The translations under genes were made by a program, and so were the position numbers. From NCBI GenBank assembly GCA_024734555.1, contig JANPWX010000340.1, forward strand, positions 255,313 to 319,312: a stretch of DNA of 64,000 nucleotides. Reading direction: 5' to 3'. The notes under the pieces were generated by a model. It ran no database searches and was not told the DNA's origin. It saw only the letters and a program-made list of their open reading frames with translations. Below, piece after piece: positions 1 to 17,395 of the stretch. The stretch is from Trochalopteron elliotii. Taxonomy: Eukaryota; Chordata; Aves; Passeriformes; Leiothrichidae. Within the stretch, counting starts at the first letter, position 1, and each line of letters opens with the position of its first letter.

Positions 1-1536
1 GCACCCTTGGGTTTTGTATCCTGGAAAAATCTGCAGATGGCACCTCCCTACACAGTCTTCAGCATCAGCAAACCAAGACACCCACTTTGTCTCTGGAATT
101 AAAAGCTGTCCGTAGCTGTAACACTGCTGTCATCCAGGTGTAGCTCAGACCATTATTACTATTTAGGGGTTTTTTTTCATCAGCTTAGTGTTCTTAGTGT
201 GTTGTTTGGGGGTAAATACCACACCTTGCTCGCTCCTGTGATGTCTCACTCATCTCTGTCTACTTTCCATGCTAAGTTTAATGGCTTCTTTCTCCTTTAC
301 TATTTTTTTCTACTTAATTGGTCCCTAGTACCTATCCCAGCTTTGCATTTGGCTCCTGGCAAATTCATTCCTCAGTGGAATCCGTGTTTCATAGCAAAGC
401 AAATGTATCCTTGATGAACTCTAATGCCAGATGAAGATTTTATTTAGATTCTCTGCCCTCTCACTTATGACTCATCTGTCCACTCACTTGAAAAATGAGA
501 GGACAGACTGAAAAAGTGGGTTTTCAAACTGATTATTCCTTCCTTCGGGAATGTGTCATCCTGATGTGTCTGCCGTGGAAGTTTGGGTTGATGGGTCCAA
601 AAAGGGGCAGAAATTGTTGGTGGTTTTTGTTTGTTGGTTGTGGGTTTTTATTTTTTTTAATTTTTGGGTTGGTTTTTGCTTTTTTAAAAATTCTTTTTTG
701 TTTCTTTTTAATGAGTTACTGCTGAAGTCTTCATCTCCTCTCTTCCACTTTTAGGCATGGGTACATGCACACTCAGCAGAGAAGAATATCCCAAATGACT
801 GAGAAAAGCCACTCTCATCTCAGCTATCTCCTCCCTGTTTTCCTATGGACCTTTTTTAGAAAAGACCTGCCTTTTGGGGGTTTCCTTTTTTAAGTCTTTA
901 GAATTGCTGTTTCATCCAGTAAGGTGTACTCCTTTGCCTTTATGAGTGGTTCTGAAATTTTCAGACCAAATCACAGACTAGTTTGATAATGTGTAAAAGA
1001 TTGAGGTGATTTTTCAAATCCATGATGCTTAAAAAAGAAGTGCTCTTTCATGATTGATTGTGGGTAGCCATCTTTTGTGTCACCCAGAACTGTCCCTGGG
1101 CTGAGGCAAAGCAGTCAGTTGCTTAGGGCAGCAGGATGCTAGGAGTAATGGAACAGCCCCCAGTCACCTCTTCCAGTGCAAGAGCCCTCAGAAGCTGTTG
1201 CTGTGTGCCAAATATCTGGGTTGCATGCTTGCACCCCATCCTTGCATAGTATTTCTTTGCCTTCTCTCCCAGAAGCAGGAGCAGTTGTAAGGTCAGGTCT
1301 CCATCTTAGTCTGCCTCCTTTCCATGGCAGAAAAATTCAGCCTTGCTTTTCTGGACAGGAAGCTTGTAGCCAGCTTTCCCACTACGTCTCTCCTCAGCTT
1401 TCTGTGCTCACCCTTCTCTTTGGTCATTCAGGTTATGATCAGATGCTCCCATGCACAGAAAGTGCCAGGAGTACGTGATTCCCCAGCACTGCTAAATGCA
1501 GCTCATGTCTTTACTGCACTTGTAAGAGAACTTTAA

Positions 1537-7901
<6,365 letters not shown>

Positions 7902-8300
7902 AGTGGTGAAGTCAACACAGTCATCATGTCAAGACTTAGATGTCCATTTCAGAGACTGAATTACTTGCCCTTCTCCCCTTGTGCTCCTTCTTCATGGGGG
8001 TGTTCTTAAAACTTTGACTTGCCCTGAAGGCTGGCAGAGGCATTGTCCACTGTATGTGGAAGGGCACACAACAGGGGCATGGCTGATCTTGCATGGTGAA
8101 CTGTCCTTCCATCCTCGTGATGGGGGTGAGAGGGGAAGAACATTTTGTGTGGGTGAGAAGATCTTTCTGAGAGCATCTGAACCCAACCTACAAGTAGCGA
8201 AGCCAGTTTGTTCTTATATTTCTTACGGTGTTTATTTTTAAAAATAATGTGGAGCCTTAGACCATGTTTATCTTAATAAATTAAATCTTTTGCTGGCTGC
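7902..8300 (+). other. PAK1: PAK1 proximal 3' UTR
   Basis: This is non-coding sequence after the PAK1 stop, ending just past an AATAAA hexamer at 8275-8280. It is the shortest 3' UTR the sequence supports. Longer isoforms could use hexamers at 9007-9012 or 13123-13128. The real end is not decidable from sequence alone. Confidence 0.6.
8275..8280 (+). terminator. PAK1: candidate PAK1 polyadenylation signal (AATAAA)
   Basis: This canonical hexamer lies 374 bases after the PAK1 stop, followed by T-rich sequence (cttttgctgg). It is the first canonical hexamer after the stop codon. Confidence 0.5.
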
Positions 8301-9006
8301 ACTTTGCCTGCTTCTGCCAAGCTGCTATTACACCATGGAGTCTGCTCTGTGCTTTGGATGACCCGAGGAGGGAAGGAAGCAGGCAGCAGCAATGTGAACA
8401 GCTCTCAGCTGAGAGGGGAATGAGGGGGTGAAGGTGCATCCCTCCTGCAGCACTGCTGGATGCTTTGAGGAAGCATGGACAAAGCCTCTGTGTGCTTCCT
8501 GCAGCCATTGAAGAACTTAATTCATGGATGATCTCTTTGCCAAATGGTGTGAACTGCCCCCTACTCCCCCCCTTCCCCCTTTAGTGGCAACTCTACTAGT
8601 TAAACAAATCTCAATTTTTTTTTTTTTGTTGGTCTAGGAAATAAGTCACAGGAAAGAAAATGACAGAGCTCTTTTAGGGTTATTTTATCAGCGCTGTGAG
8701 GCTTTTTAGAGATGCTGCCCTGTGTGATTAACAAACAGAGCAATTGCTATTGTAAAAATGAGATTTGCCTGCAAAATATTTTGTCAACTCTTGTTTCTTA
8801 GTGCAAGTCCAATGGAAAACAAACTGATAATGGATGCTGCTTTCTCCGTGGAGATGTGGGGACACAAATTTTTTGAAATGATGGTTTCTTTATGCTACTG
8901 ATTCCTTGGGTTGCCAATAGCCTGTAAAACACCAGGAAACCTGGAACTACTAGAAGAGGGATTGGTTGTAAACACTGGGCTTATGTTCAACTGTATACTG
9001 ATTTTA

Positions 9007-9012
9007 AATAAA
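9007..9012 (+). terminator. PAK1: candidate alternative PAK1 polyadenylation signal
   Basis: AATAAA followed within 10-25 bases by a GT-rich stretch (gactgctgtgtttcttaac), a better downstream element than at the 8275 site. It would give a 3' UTR of about 1.1 kb. Confidence 0.4.
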
Positions 9013-11206
9013 GTGACTGCTGTGTTTCTTAACTTGGGGCTAGAGAAGAACTGGAGAATTCACTGTCACCAGCCAAGTCTGTCATTGCTCATATGCTCAA
9101 TGGTTTCTTGAATGTGTTGGATGAAGTAATTTAACCTTGTTTCTTACCCCTTCTTCTGCGGTCCTTTGGGATAGCCAGTAGCTCCCAAGGGTGTAACTTT
9201 ACACATAGAGAAAATCGATACAAAAATTGTGTGTTGTAACTGTGGGAGCTGCTTTCTGTATACTGCTTCGGTCACATATGGAGTGAGTTTAAACCTGCTC
9301 TGGAGTAACCTCTCATCTTTCTGTTGGACAGAAATTAATTCCTTCTTGCTGAGACCTGCTGCTGGCTTAGCCCTTTCCTCCCTGGACCTGGGCTTTAATT
9401 AAATGTATTTTTCTGATTGGCTCCACAGTCCATAACAACTATTACACCAGCTTTACTGGGTGTAGGTACTTAGTGAGTTCTTTTGCTTCTGGGGGTTCTT
9501 CTCCCATCCTTTGTGCTCCAGGGTGGTCACTGTTTGACACTAGGCTGAGGGGTGAAGTCTTGGCCAAATTTGCAGCCTCTCTCCCTTTGTGTGTGTATAT
9601 TTCATCTCCCAGTATTGTTAAGTTTCATCTCCCAAAGCTTGTATCCAAGGATGAATTCCTTGGGCAAAACAGTAGAGCTGCCAACCTGGAAAAGGATACG
9701 ATCTATTGATGAGCTTATCTGCTTGGAGCTTACATGGAAATTGTGGAATGGAAGGCCACTATGCTTGAATAATTCCCTTTGAAAAGGACTTTGTATTCCC
9801 TCTGGAAGACTCAGGATGACATATGTGGGAGGAATATAATTAGTGGCTAGATCTCTCTTGACCTAAAATCTCATTTGAGTGGCAGATTTGGCAGTTGACT
9901 GTTTTTCAGACAGCACAGGGTTCAATTTGATCCACAATGTGTTTCATGTCTCTGACTTCCCTTTGATTCTCTTCCCCACTCCCTTCTCTGCATCTCACTG
10001 AGATGAGAACCTTAATGCAGATGTGTCCTATCTGTGAGCATGTATGAGATTTTATTTTCCTGCAGCAAGATTTCTGCTAAACTTGCCCAAACAAGATAGA
10101 AAAGGTTATTTTTGTGTGTTTTAAGTTGCTGTTTTGGATCCTCTATTGCATAATGAAAAGGGATCAACAGTGACTGTTTATCCCTCCTCTTGCAATGTGC
10201 TTCTGTCTCATGGGCTTCCACATGGACTCGGTCCTGCCTGGTTTCTGTTGGCTGCTGGAGAGGGGTGTTGCCAAAAGCCTTTAGTTCTGCTGGGAAAAGC
10301 TGCAAGACTGTGCCCATGCTTGTGTGTCATCTTGTCCCAGGCTGTTTTGTCCCCACTCGTGATGGGTGGATGGGAAAAGGAGGTCATTGCTACAGTGTGC
10401 TTGGACCTAGTTTCTAGTTACCAGACACATCATGTTTTTGTGTTCTCAAAAAATCTTTTTAAAAAATTGTAATTAGCCTAATCTTAGGAGAATGGCTTAA
10501 TTTTGTTCTTGTTGTCCTGAAATGCATGCTTTCCTCCCCTCTCCTTTTGTGTGTGAGTTGCCCGACACCAGCACCTCTGTTAGCTTTTGAAGAACCCTTC
10601 CTGTCTACAGTACACTCCTGTCTACAGAGGGCTCTTAAATACCAACTTTTTGACTTAAAAAATAATCTCCAGGGCTTATTTTTCTGAGAGTGTCTTGTCC
10701 CTGCTGTTACTTGAAAGTGACTCTAACTGGACAGCTTCTTTTGTGCCTTTTTCCCTCCCTAACTTTCTCTTATTAACTGATTTGCCTGATTGAAACCATT
10801 TTTAATCATAGCCCTTAATTATTAATTTGCCTGCTGATATTAAAGTTCTCTTTCATATTAGAACATTAAATATTCAATTGTTTTGACTGTCCTTTCAGAA
10901 AATTGATTTCCTTTTTGAGAGATGTCAAGCAATCTTATACTAGAAATAATTTCATATCCTACAGTTTACAAAGGGCTTGGTGGAGGGAGAAAACATTTTT
11001 CTTAAACACAGAGATTGTCTTAATTAAGTATCAGTTGGTATCTTTGATAAGACTTTTCCTATGTTTCAAGAGTGGGCATTGATTTGTATTACTTTAGCTG
11101 TTAGGGTTTTTTAGGGTTTAGAGGTTTTTTAAACAAATAATTTGACTTGGGTCCAAGAGCATGTGTGTGAGAGGGCTATGGAGACCATGTGGGAAGAAGA
11201 CAGGTT

Positions 11207-11325
11207 ATTTGGACAACACTGTCAGGCACATGGTGTGATTCTTGGAGTTGTCCTCTTCAGGGCCAGGAGTTGGACTGTATGATACTTGTAGATCCCTTCC
11301 AACTCAGGATATTCTGTGATTCTTC
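11207..11325 (+). repeat. CR1 LINE 3' fragment
   Basis: The blocks gggccaggagttggactgta, gatcccttccaactcagg and atattctgtgattct are a CR1 subfamily 3' end. Confidence 0.85.
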
Positions 11326-13122
11326 AAGGCTGAGAGTGAAGAGCCAGGACAGGGATGGAGGGCACACCAGAACTGGCTGGTTTCAGTAGCACACCTTTAG
11401 CCATCCCTGAAATGTCTTCATTGAATGGATGTGTTTTTAAAAAACATAAATCTGACTGATTGGTTGCTACAGGCACTTCTCTAGGCAGGCATTATGCTCC
11501 TACCAGACTGCCTTCCCCTTTTAAATAAAAGGAGTGCAGGGATTTCTCCAGCAAAGGAGGCTCCTTGAGAAAGGAGGTTTCCATGGAGACACTTACTTGA
11601 CTTAAACTATCTGGCTAAGGCTTGAGAAGGGGTTTGGTGGGTAGACACCACATCGACACAAAAGCCACTGTTTTGCAAAGCAGCTGGAGTTGCTGCAGTG
11701 TTTTGTTGCCAACTTGATGCCCCTTTACAGGGGGTTGATTTTGAAAAAGTGCTGAGAATGTTGCCTGGTCAGGATTGTGAGGTGTATAGAAGTCTGGCTC
11801 TTCTTAGCTGAGATCTCTGTTAGTATACTAATCTGTCTGTCTCAAAATGCTGCAGGTCGGTGTAAGTAGGGCACGTTTGCAGCAGAGTACTGTGCAAGAA
11901 AGGATTGCAATGGTCTGTAGTAGGTGCTTGCTTTCTTAGAACCCACCCTTCTTGGCTGACAGCAAAATTGGTTCTGACCAGTTTCCAAGAAAAATACTTA
12001 TTTGGAGCCTGCTCCTAACTAAGAGCATAGTCCATTTGTCTGGTGAATGACAACATCTTCAGTGTTAAAACTGGTAAAGGTGAGCTTTTAAATCTGCTCA
12101 CCTTTCCCCCATAAAATGGTAAGATTTTTTTAATGGCTTCTCACTTCAGCTGTAATAGACCCTGTAAATATATTTTGGGGCTATAAGCCCAACTGGATGG
12201 AGCATATGTATAACGAATGCTGTGGGATCTCAGAGTTTGTTGCTAATGACAATTCACAGTGGCAAAGTTGGTATTTTGAAGAAGCAGCTGCCAGCTTTCA
12301 CAGGGAATGGCCGACAGCAACAAAACTGCAATACAGATGGCAGCTGGACAGAAACTTGCTCCCAGAATGGAACCTACAGCGAGTGGTGGTAAAGAGACAG
12401 AGTTGGTCCAAAGGGTAGGATGAAGCAAAGGTTAAAACTTCAATTACACAGTTGCTGAGGAAATTCAGGGAGTGCCACAGTAGCCTGCTGCATGTCAAGG
12501 CAGCAGCATCTCAGAAGGAGGGGAGCAGAAAGGATCCTGGGAAGGGAAAAGGTGCTGAAAGTGGGGAGTGGAGTAGTGATATGGCTCTGAGTCACAGCCT
12601 GTGCTAAGAGCTGGAGCTAATCCAGGAGGTTCACAAAAAATGACAAAATTCAGCTGAAAAGGAAAAGTGGAGTTAGAAGTGGAGGAGATGGCCTTGATGC
12701 GCCAAGGAACTGAAGAGAGAGGCCAGATTTCCCGAATGTGTGAAACAGCAGAAACGAATGTAACACAGGCTTCTGTGGATGACAAGTAGCTTGTTCCCTC
12801 CTGCCTTGCAGCATCGGTGTCTTTTCTTTTTGAGATCAGCTCTGCTTTGGGATCATGTTAGCAGCCTCCCAACTTTGGTCTTGTGTTTGTAAAGAAGGCT
12901 TTTGCTCTGCACATACTGATTTCTGACTGCAGCTCTCCGCTATTGGTAGATGTCTTTGTGTCATATCCCACCTGGAAATACAGAGGCTGTTGCAGTTTTA
13001 AAATCTGCTGGATAATGTACTTCTCCCCATGCTGCTTTGGCATAACTCCTGTACTGTACTGCTGGGTTCGTTTAATGTGCCAGGTCAGCTCAGCCATTTT
13101 AAAAATAAAAATTGAAACTTTA

Positions 13123-13128
13123 AATAAA
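13123..13128 (+). terminator. candidate distal polyadenylation signal
   Basis: There is an A-rich run with overlapping hexamers (aaaaataaaa, then ttaaataaaac), followed by T/G-rich sequence (ttatttggttctgcc). The context resembles a real cleavage site, for a long PAK1 isoform or an unknown transcript. Confidence 0.3.
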
Positions 13129-13430
13129 ACCTTGATTAATTATTTGGTTCTGCCTGACTTGCTGTTTCAATGATCCTTGCAGTGATAGTAGAAATGAATG
13201 GGGGTGCTTAAGGTGGGGTTGTGTTTCTCTGACCTATTTTGGATTAATCAGGTCTTATTTGATTGAGCAAAGTGACTATACTAAAAGCTGTTGCAGCAAG
13301 TGTGACTTTCACCACTTATTTTAACTTGTTTGGACATAGTTAATGTTCTGGAAAGCAGGCTTGGAAGCAGGATCTAGACCACAGCTTGAAGAAGAAGAGA
13401 AGAAAGCTCAGATGGTTGTTTTCTATGCAG

Positions 13431-13488
13431 ATAAAGTTTGGTGTCTGAGGCTCTTGGTATGGAGGAGGAAATCAGAGGTGGCTTTGAG
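13431..13488 (+). other. exon-like segment with strong splice signals, function unknown
   Basis: A pyrimidine-rich acceptor (gttgttttctatgcag) and a consensus donor (tttgag|gtgagt) flank 58 bases. One frame is open for 18 codons, but nothing marks it as coding. It could be a non-coding exon of an unannotated transcript, or chance. Confidence 0.2.
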
Positions 13489-14071
13489 GTGAGTGTGTGC
13501 ACCCACCTTCCCAGCATCATCTTTTCTGTTAGGATTGGTACAATAAGGCTGATGACAAGAACAGGAGTTCATCATACTGGCTGGGTATCATCTGGGCTGG
13601 ATGTTTTACTCTGAAGTCTGAGAAGCCCAACTGCTGCTGAGAGGACTTTCTGAGGTCAGCACCTGTGGAATACAGGGGTGAGGAGCAGTGAGAAGTTCTG
13701 ACAAGCTCCCATGACTCAGCTGGGTGCTGAGCCAGGTTTTAGAGAAGTCACAGAAAAGAGAACACCTTGAATGGGGGACTTCACCATCTAGAATAAGGAA
13801 ATCAATGTGACTCCATAAAACCCCCTCTGCCTAGAACAGATGCTGGAGCTGAAAATTGCTTTCCATCAGCTCCTTTTCAGGAAAGCCAGAGGAGATACCC
13901 ATTAAATTGTGTTTTACAAAGGTGGGGGCCCCATCGTTTGAGCAAGAGGAACATTCCAGCTGAACTGGCAGGGATTTGGGATGATCCTTTTTGTCATGAT
14001 GTAGCATCCTGTGTTGGCTGTCCTTGTCCCATTAAAGAAAAATCTGCACCAACACCACCTCCCCTTCAAAG

Positions 14072-14465
14072 AATAATAGAATGATTTGGGTTGGAATGAC
14101 CTTAAAGGTAATCTAGTTCCAACCCCGTGCCATGGGCAGGGACATCTTCCAGTAGACCCAGGTTACTCAAAGCCCCATCCAACCTGGACTTGAAGACTTC
14201 CAGGGATGGGGCATCCACAGCTTCACTGAACAACCTGTGCCAGTGTCTCAGCACCCTCACAGTGAAGAATTTCTTCCTAATTTCCAAATTAAAACTTTGC
14301 TCTTTCATTTTGAAGCCATTTCCCATTGTCCTGTCATTCCATGCCCTTGATCAAAGTCCTTTTATGGCTCTCTTACAGCCCCTTTAGGTACCAGAAGGTG
14401 CTCTAAGATCTCCACAGACTCTTCTCCAGGCTGAGCAACCCCTCTTCCTCCAAAGCTTCACAAAG
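14072..14465 (-). repeat. CR1 LINE fragment, about 390 bp
   Basis: The reverse-oriented CR1 3' end starts tagaatgatttgggttgga and continues through ccatgggcagggacatcttc and ttgtcctgtcattccatgcc to ctccaggctgagcaac. Confidence 0.92.
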
Positions 14466-14713
14466 CAGGGTACAGGTAAACTTTGCTTGTGGTGATGTCC
14501 ACAAAAGTGCCCCTAAAAATACTACTGTGTTGGTGTCTGGCAGCTCTACCCCCTGCCCCATGGAGGGGGCATAATGTATTCTACTAGCTACCATTCTAAC
14601 TAATTATCCATGATTTCTGGGGAGTACTTTCTGTCTTGGAGGCTTCTTCTCTTAAGATGAACTTGGTTGAGTTGCCCAGCAGTGGATGGGGGATGGAGGA
14701 TGTTGGATAATGA

Positions 14714-14801
14714 ATGATGGCAGGGCTTTCAAAAATGTTGATTTCAATGAAGGATAACTTTTCTGAAGACTCTTCAGAGCCCAAGGCAGCTTTCCTTGAA
14801 G
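14714..14801 (+). other. coding-like tract with start codon and splice donor, unrecognised
   Basis: An in-frame TGA at 14711-14713 is followed directly by ATG ATG (14714-14719) and 29 codons, MMAGLSKMLISMKDNF..., ending at a GTAAAT donor (14802). The minus strand over the same bases also has a protein-like open frame (14596-14817), so strand and reality are both uncertain. I recognise no family. Confidence 0.2.
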
Positions 14802-15209
14802 GTAAATTCATAATCAAATTTAAAAGCAGATACTTACTGAAGGTTTATTTCATGGCTTAGTAGTTGGGGAGTCAATTCTGGAGATTGACACAAGGTGACG
14901 ATGCCTTGTGTTGCATCAGCTGATCTACGGAGCAGGAGCAGGGGAGGAAAGACAGCAAAAAGCTTTGGGGAAACACAGCTTCGGGTCTGAGCCAGACACA
15001 GCAAACTGGCAGCTAATCCTAGCAAGAGCAGTTATTCTCTGTGTAACTGCATGGCATTAGTTTATTTAGGAATGAAATGGGGGAATAGCTGGTAGGAGAA
15101 GCGATACACGGGCAGGTGCAACAGAGAAGAGATGTTCTTTATCCTGTGCTGCAGGAACACTGCAGTTTCTCGTGCAGAGGATGCTTTGACTGGGTCCCTC
15201 ATTTTCTAG

Positions 15210-15279
15210 CAGCACCCAGAAGACTTCCAAGTTTTTGTCCTCAAGCTCATCTTTGAGGAGGATCTGTAGTTCGAGCACG
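15210..15279 (+). other. exon-like segment (ttttctag acceptor, gtaagc donor), possible decayed coding exon
   Basis: Seventy bases lie between acceptor cattttctag and donor cacg|gtaagc. In phase 0 it reads QHPEDFQVFVLKLIFEEDL and then TAG. In phase 2 it is fully open but serine-rich. The opposite strand is open too (15066-15377). No family is recognised. Confidence 0.2.
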
Positions 15280-15902
15280 GTAAGCAGGGAGCCGGCTAGG
15301 CTTGCCTGATCCTTCCTCATTCCTGGGGCTGTGATGCCCTCTCCCGGCAGCTGCAGCAAAGAGTCCCTTCCTTTCATGCTCGTTTTCTATGAGCAACGTG
15401 AAAAGGAAATTTTTGTGTTTCTTTTGGAGGATGCACGCTGAAGGCAGCCGGGAGATCATCCTGATGGGAATCTGGTGTCCTGCTATCTGTCCTGGTGTCT
15501 GTTCCATTGTGACCACCCCACGTCCAGCTTTGCTCCCCCCACATTTTTAAATTGCAGCAGCCTTGAAAGGCAAATATGTTCCCCCAGGCCATGGGTTATG
15601 TGTGAGCCCTCTGCTCCCGTCCCAACCTGGGTCCCACATGCTCAGCGACACCCTTGTGCTTCCCCCAGGTGTGATGGGATTTTCTGCTGGGCCAGGTCTG
15701 CTCTGACAGAGTGGTTAAGCCTGGTAAAGGAGAAGGGGCACTGTGCCTCGATGGCAGGCAGGGCTGAGAGAGGCTGCTGGGCAGAGGCTCCTCCCCTGTG
15801 CAGGCAGTCAGGGGTGAAGTGAGCCCCGGCTCATCCCTCATCCCACACCTTGCTCCCTAAAACCACTAACCTGCATAAATTTGGGGCTAACAGCTTTTCT
15901 AG

Positions 15903-15997
15903 CAGTCAAGGTCATGGTTTTGCTATCCACATGTGCAGCTGTAATGGTGTCCAGGGCTCAGGTATGCCTGGATCATGCCCTGGAGGGCAGCAGGCCG
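15903..15997 (+). other. exon-like, coding-like segment, unrecognised
   Basis: Acceptor acagcttttctag and donor ggccg|gtaaga enclose 95 bases. In phase 2 they are open for 31 codons, AVKVMVLLST..., ending in ALEGSRP. It starts in the phase in which the 15210-15279 segment ends. This may be coincidence in a GC-rich tract. Confidence 0.2.
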
Positions 15998-17305
15998 GTA
16001 AGAGTACTCTCTTTTCTCACCAGTGGAGAGTTAAAATGCTCAAAGGTGGACAGGGGAGTGAGTCTGGACTGGCATGGGGGGCAGTGAACTGGGGGGCAAA
16101 CTGCTCCCTCAGTCCCACTCCTTTTCATTCCCCAGTGTCATGGCTGCATGAACAGAGTCCTTAGATGGGAAGCATCCACTGCTTTTTTCTGTTCCTGATG
16201 TTTTCTAACCACATCAGCCTCTAACTCCACCTCTCACTCAAGGTCTTTGTGTTTTGTAGTTACTCTGAAGCCCCCCAGGCTTTGGGAGCAGACCAACCCA
16301 GGGACACTGTAAATTCTCCCATCTCCTTTGCACCATGAAGAATCCACCAGGTAGGTCCCAACTCAGGAAGGACCAGCATGAGATCAGTGGTAATGCTGGG
16401 GCACAGAAGGATGGTGGTGTCCCCAGAGCAGGCATCAGCCAGTTCAGGTCTCCCCTTGCACAGGGAGGGTGGGTTGGGTGCTCCTGAGTGGGTGCAGGAG
16501 CTTTAGGCAATGTCACCGCTGGCACTGGTGTGCTGGGGAAGGGAGGTCTCACTGATGGTGGCCAGCCTGTGTCTCCTTGCCCATGCCATCCACCATGTGA
16601 AGGGTAAGAAGCACCCAATGAATTCTCTGGACTTACACTTGCGATGACAAGTGTCACCTGGGGGCTCCTTGGTGACAAAGCTGCAGTACAAGCGCCATGG
16701 CCCAGGCTGGGAGACATGAGGCACAGCACAGTTTTAAGAGCCCAAGTGGTGGGAACCATCTTTGCTAGTCCAAAATAGGACAGCATCTCTGGGTCTCCAC
16801 AAAACTCTTTGGCTGCCCAGTTCCTTGAAGGATGGTTTATTGCCCTGGGAGAGTGAGGGACCTTGCTACAACATCCCCACTGAGGGGCAGCAAGGGAGGG
16901 AGGAACCGTCAGGGCAGGGGCTAACACAGACTTCCAGGTTCACTGACCAAAGAGGAGGAGGAGACAGCACAGAACAGCTGTCTGTGTGCTCAAGAAACAA
17001 AACTCTGAGGTGCTTCACTCCTGAGATCTGTCACAGTCCTCCCTCACCGTTTGCCGCATTACATTTCTTGGACACAGAAAAATTTGGCCAAGGGATATTT
17101 TATCACACCCTCGTCTTCCTCACTGGTCCTTGAGTGATTTTCCCCTCTGGAAGGCCCTTGGCCTCTCAGGGTACCTCAAGCTCTATCCTCCTGGGTGTGC
17201 TGCAATTCCCTGATTTCTGCCAGGAATGGCCAAATGATGCTGTTTCTTAAAGGACAGCCACAAACTATGGAAGAAGAGTGAAGACTGTCCCTTTCTCCCT
17301 TTAGA

Positions 17306-17395
17306 CGAGGCTGTACCAGCTCCAGCAGCAGCAGAGCTGCTGCAGCAACAGCTGCGAGAGGCAGAGTTTGTCCCCTCCAGCTTCTTTGAGGACGA
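17306..17395 (+). other. coding-like exon candidate, unrecognised gene
   Basis: A strong polypyrimidine acceptor (actgtccctttctccctttag) precedes a frame reading DEAVPAPAAAELLQQQLRE and then AEFVPSSFFEDDVKAL, with clear coding-like codon use (GC-rich third positions, amphipathic helix, acidic patch). Donor gacgat|gtaaaa at 17396 is weak; otherwise the frame runs open to a stop near 17478. I do not recognise the product. The glutamine/leucine-rich part could partly reflect CAG-like repetition. Confidence 0.3.

Larger units (their letters stand above)
8301..14070. other. PAK1 downstream region or possible extended 3' UTR; no gene recognised
   Basis: No protein-coding gene is recognised here. 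The tract is AT-rich, especially 10490-11110, holds one CR1 fragment (11207-11325), and has AATAAA hexamers at 9007 and 13123. The latter is followed by T/G-rich sequence. A long PAK1 3' UTR isoform reaching about 13.15 kb is possible. An exon-like segment at 13431-13488 is listed separately. Confidence 0.4.

Noticed and set aside
12197..12418. Tryptophan-rich 73-codon open frame
   Set aside because: It looked superficially protein-like, but there is no family resemblance and a comparable reverse frame overlaps it.
16490..16602. Glycine-rich frame ending at a GTAAGA donor
   Set aside because: No good acceptor leaves the frame open, and the composition is simple.
16238..16927. 229-codon minus-strand open frame
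   Set aside because: Its composition is proline/serine-rich and low in motif content, it lies in a GC-rich tract where long open frames arise by chance, and no family is recognised.
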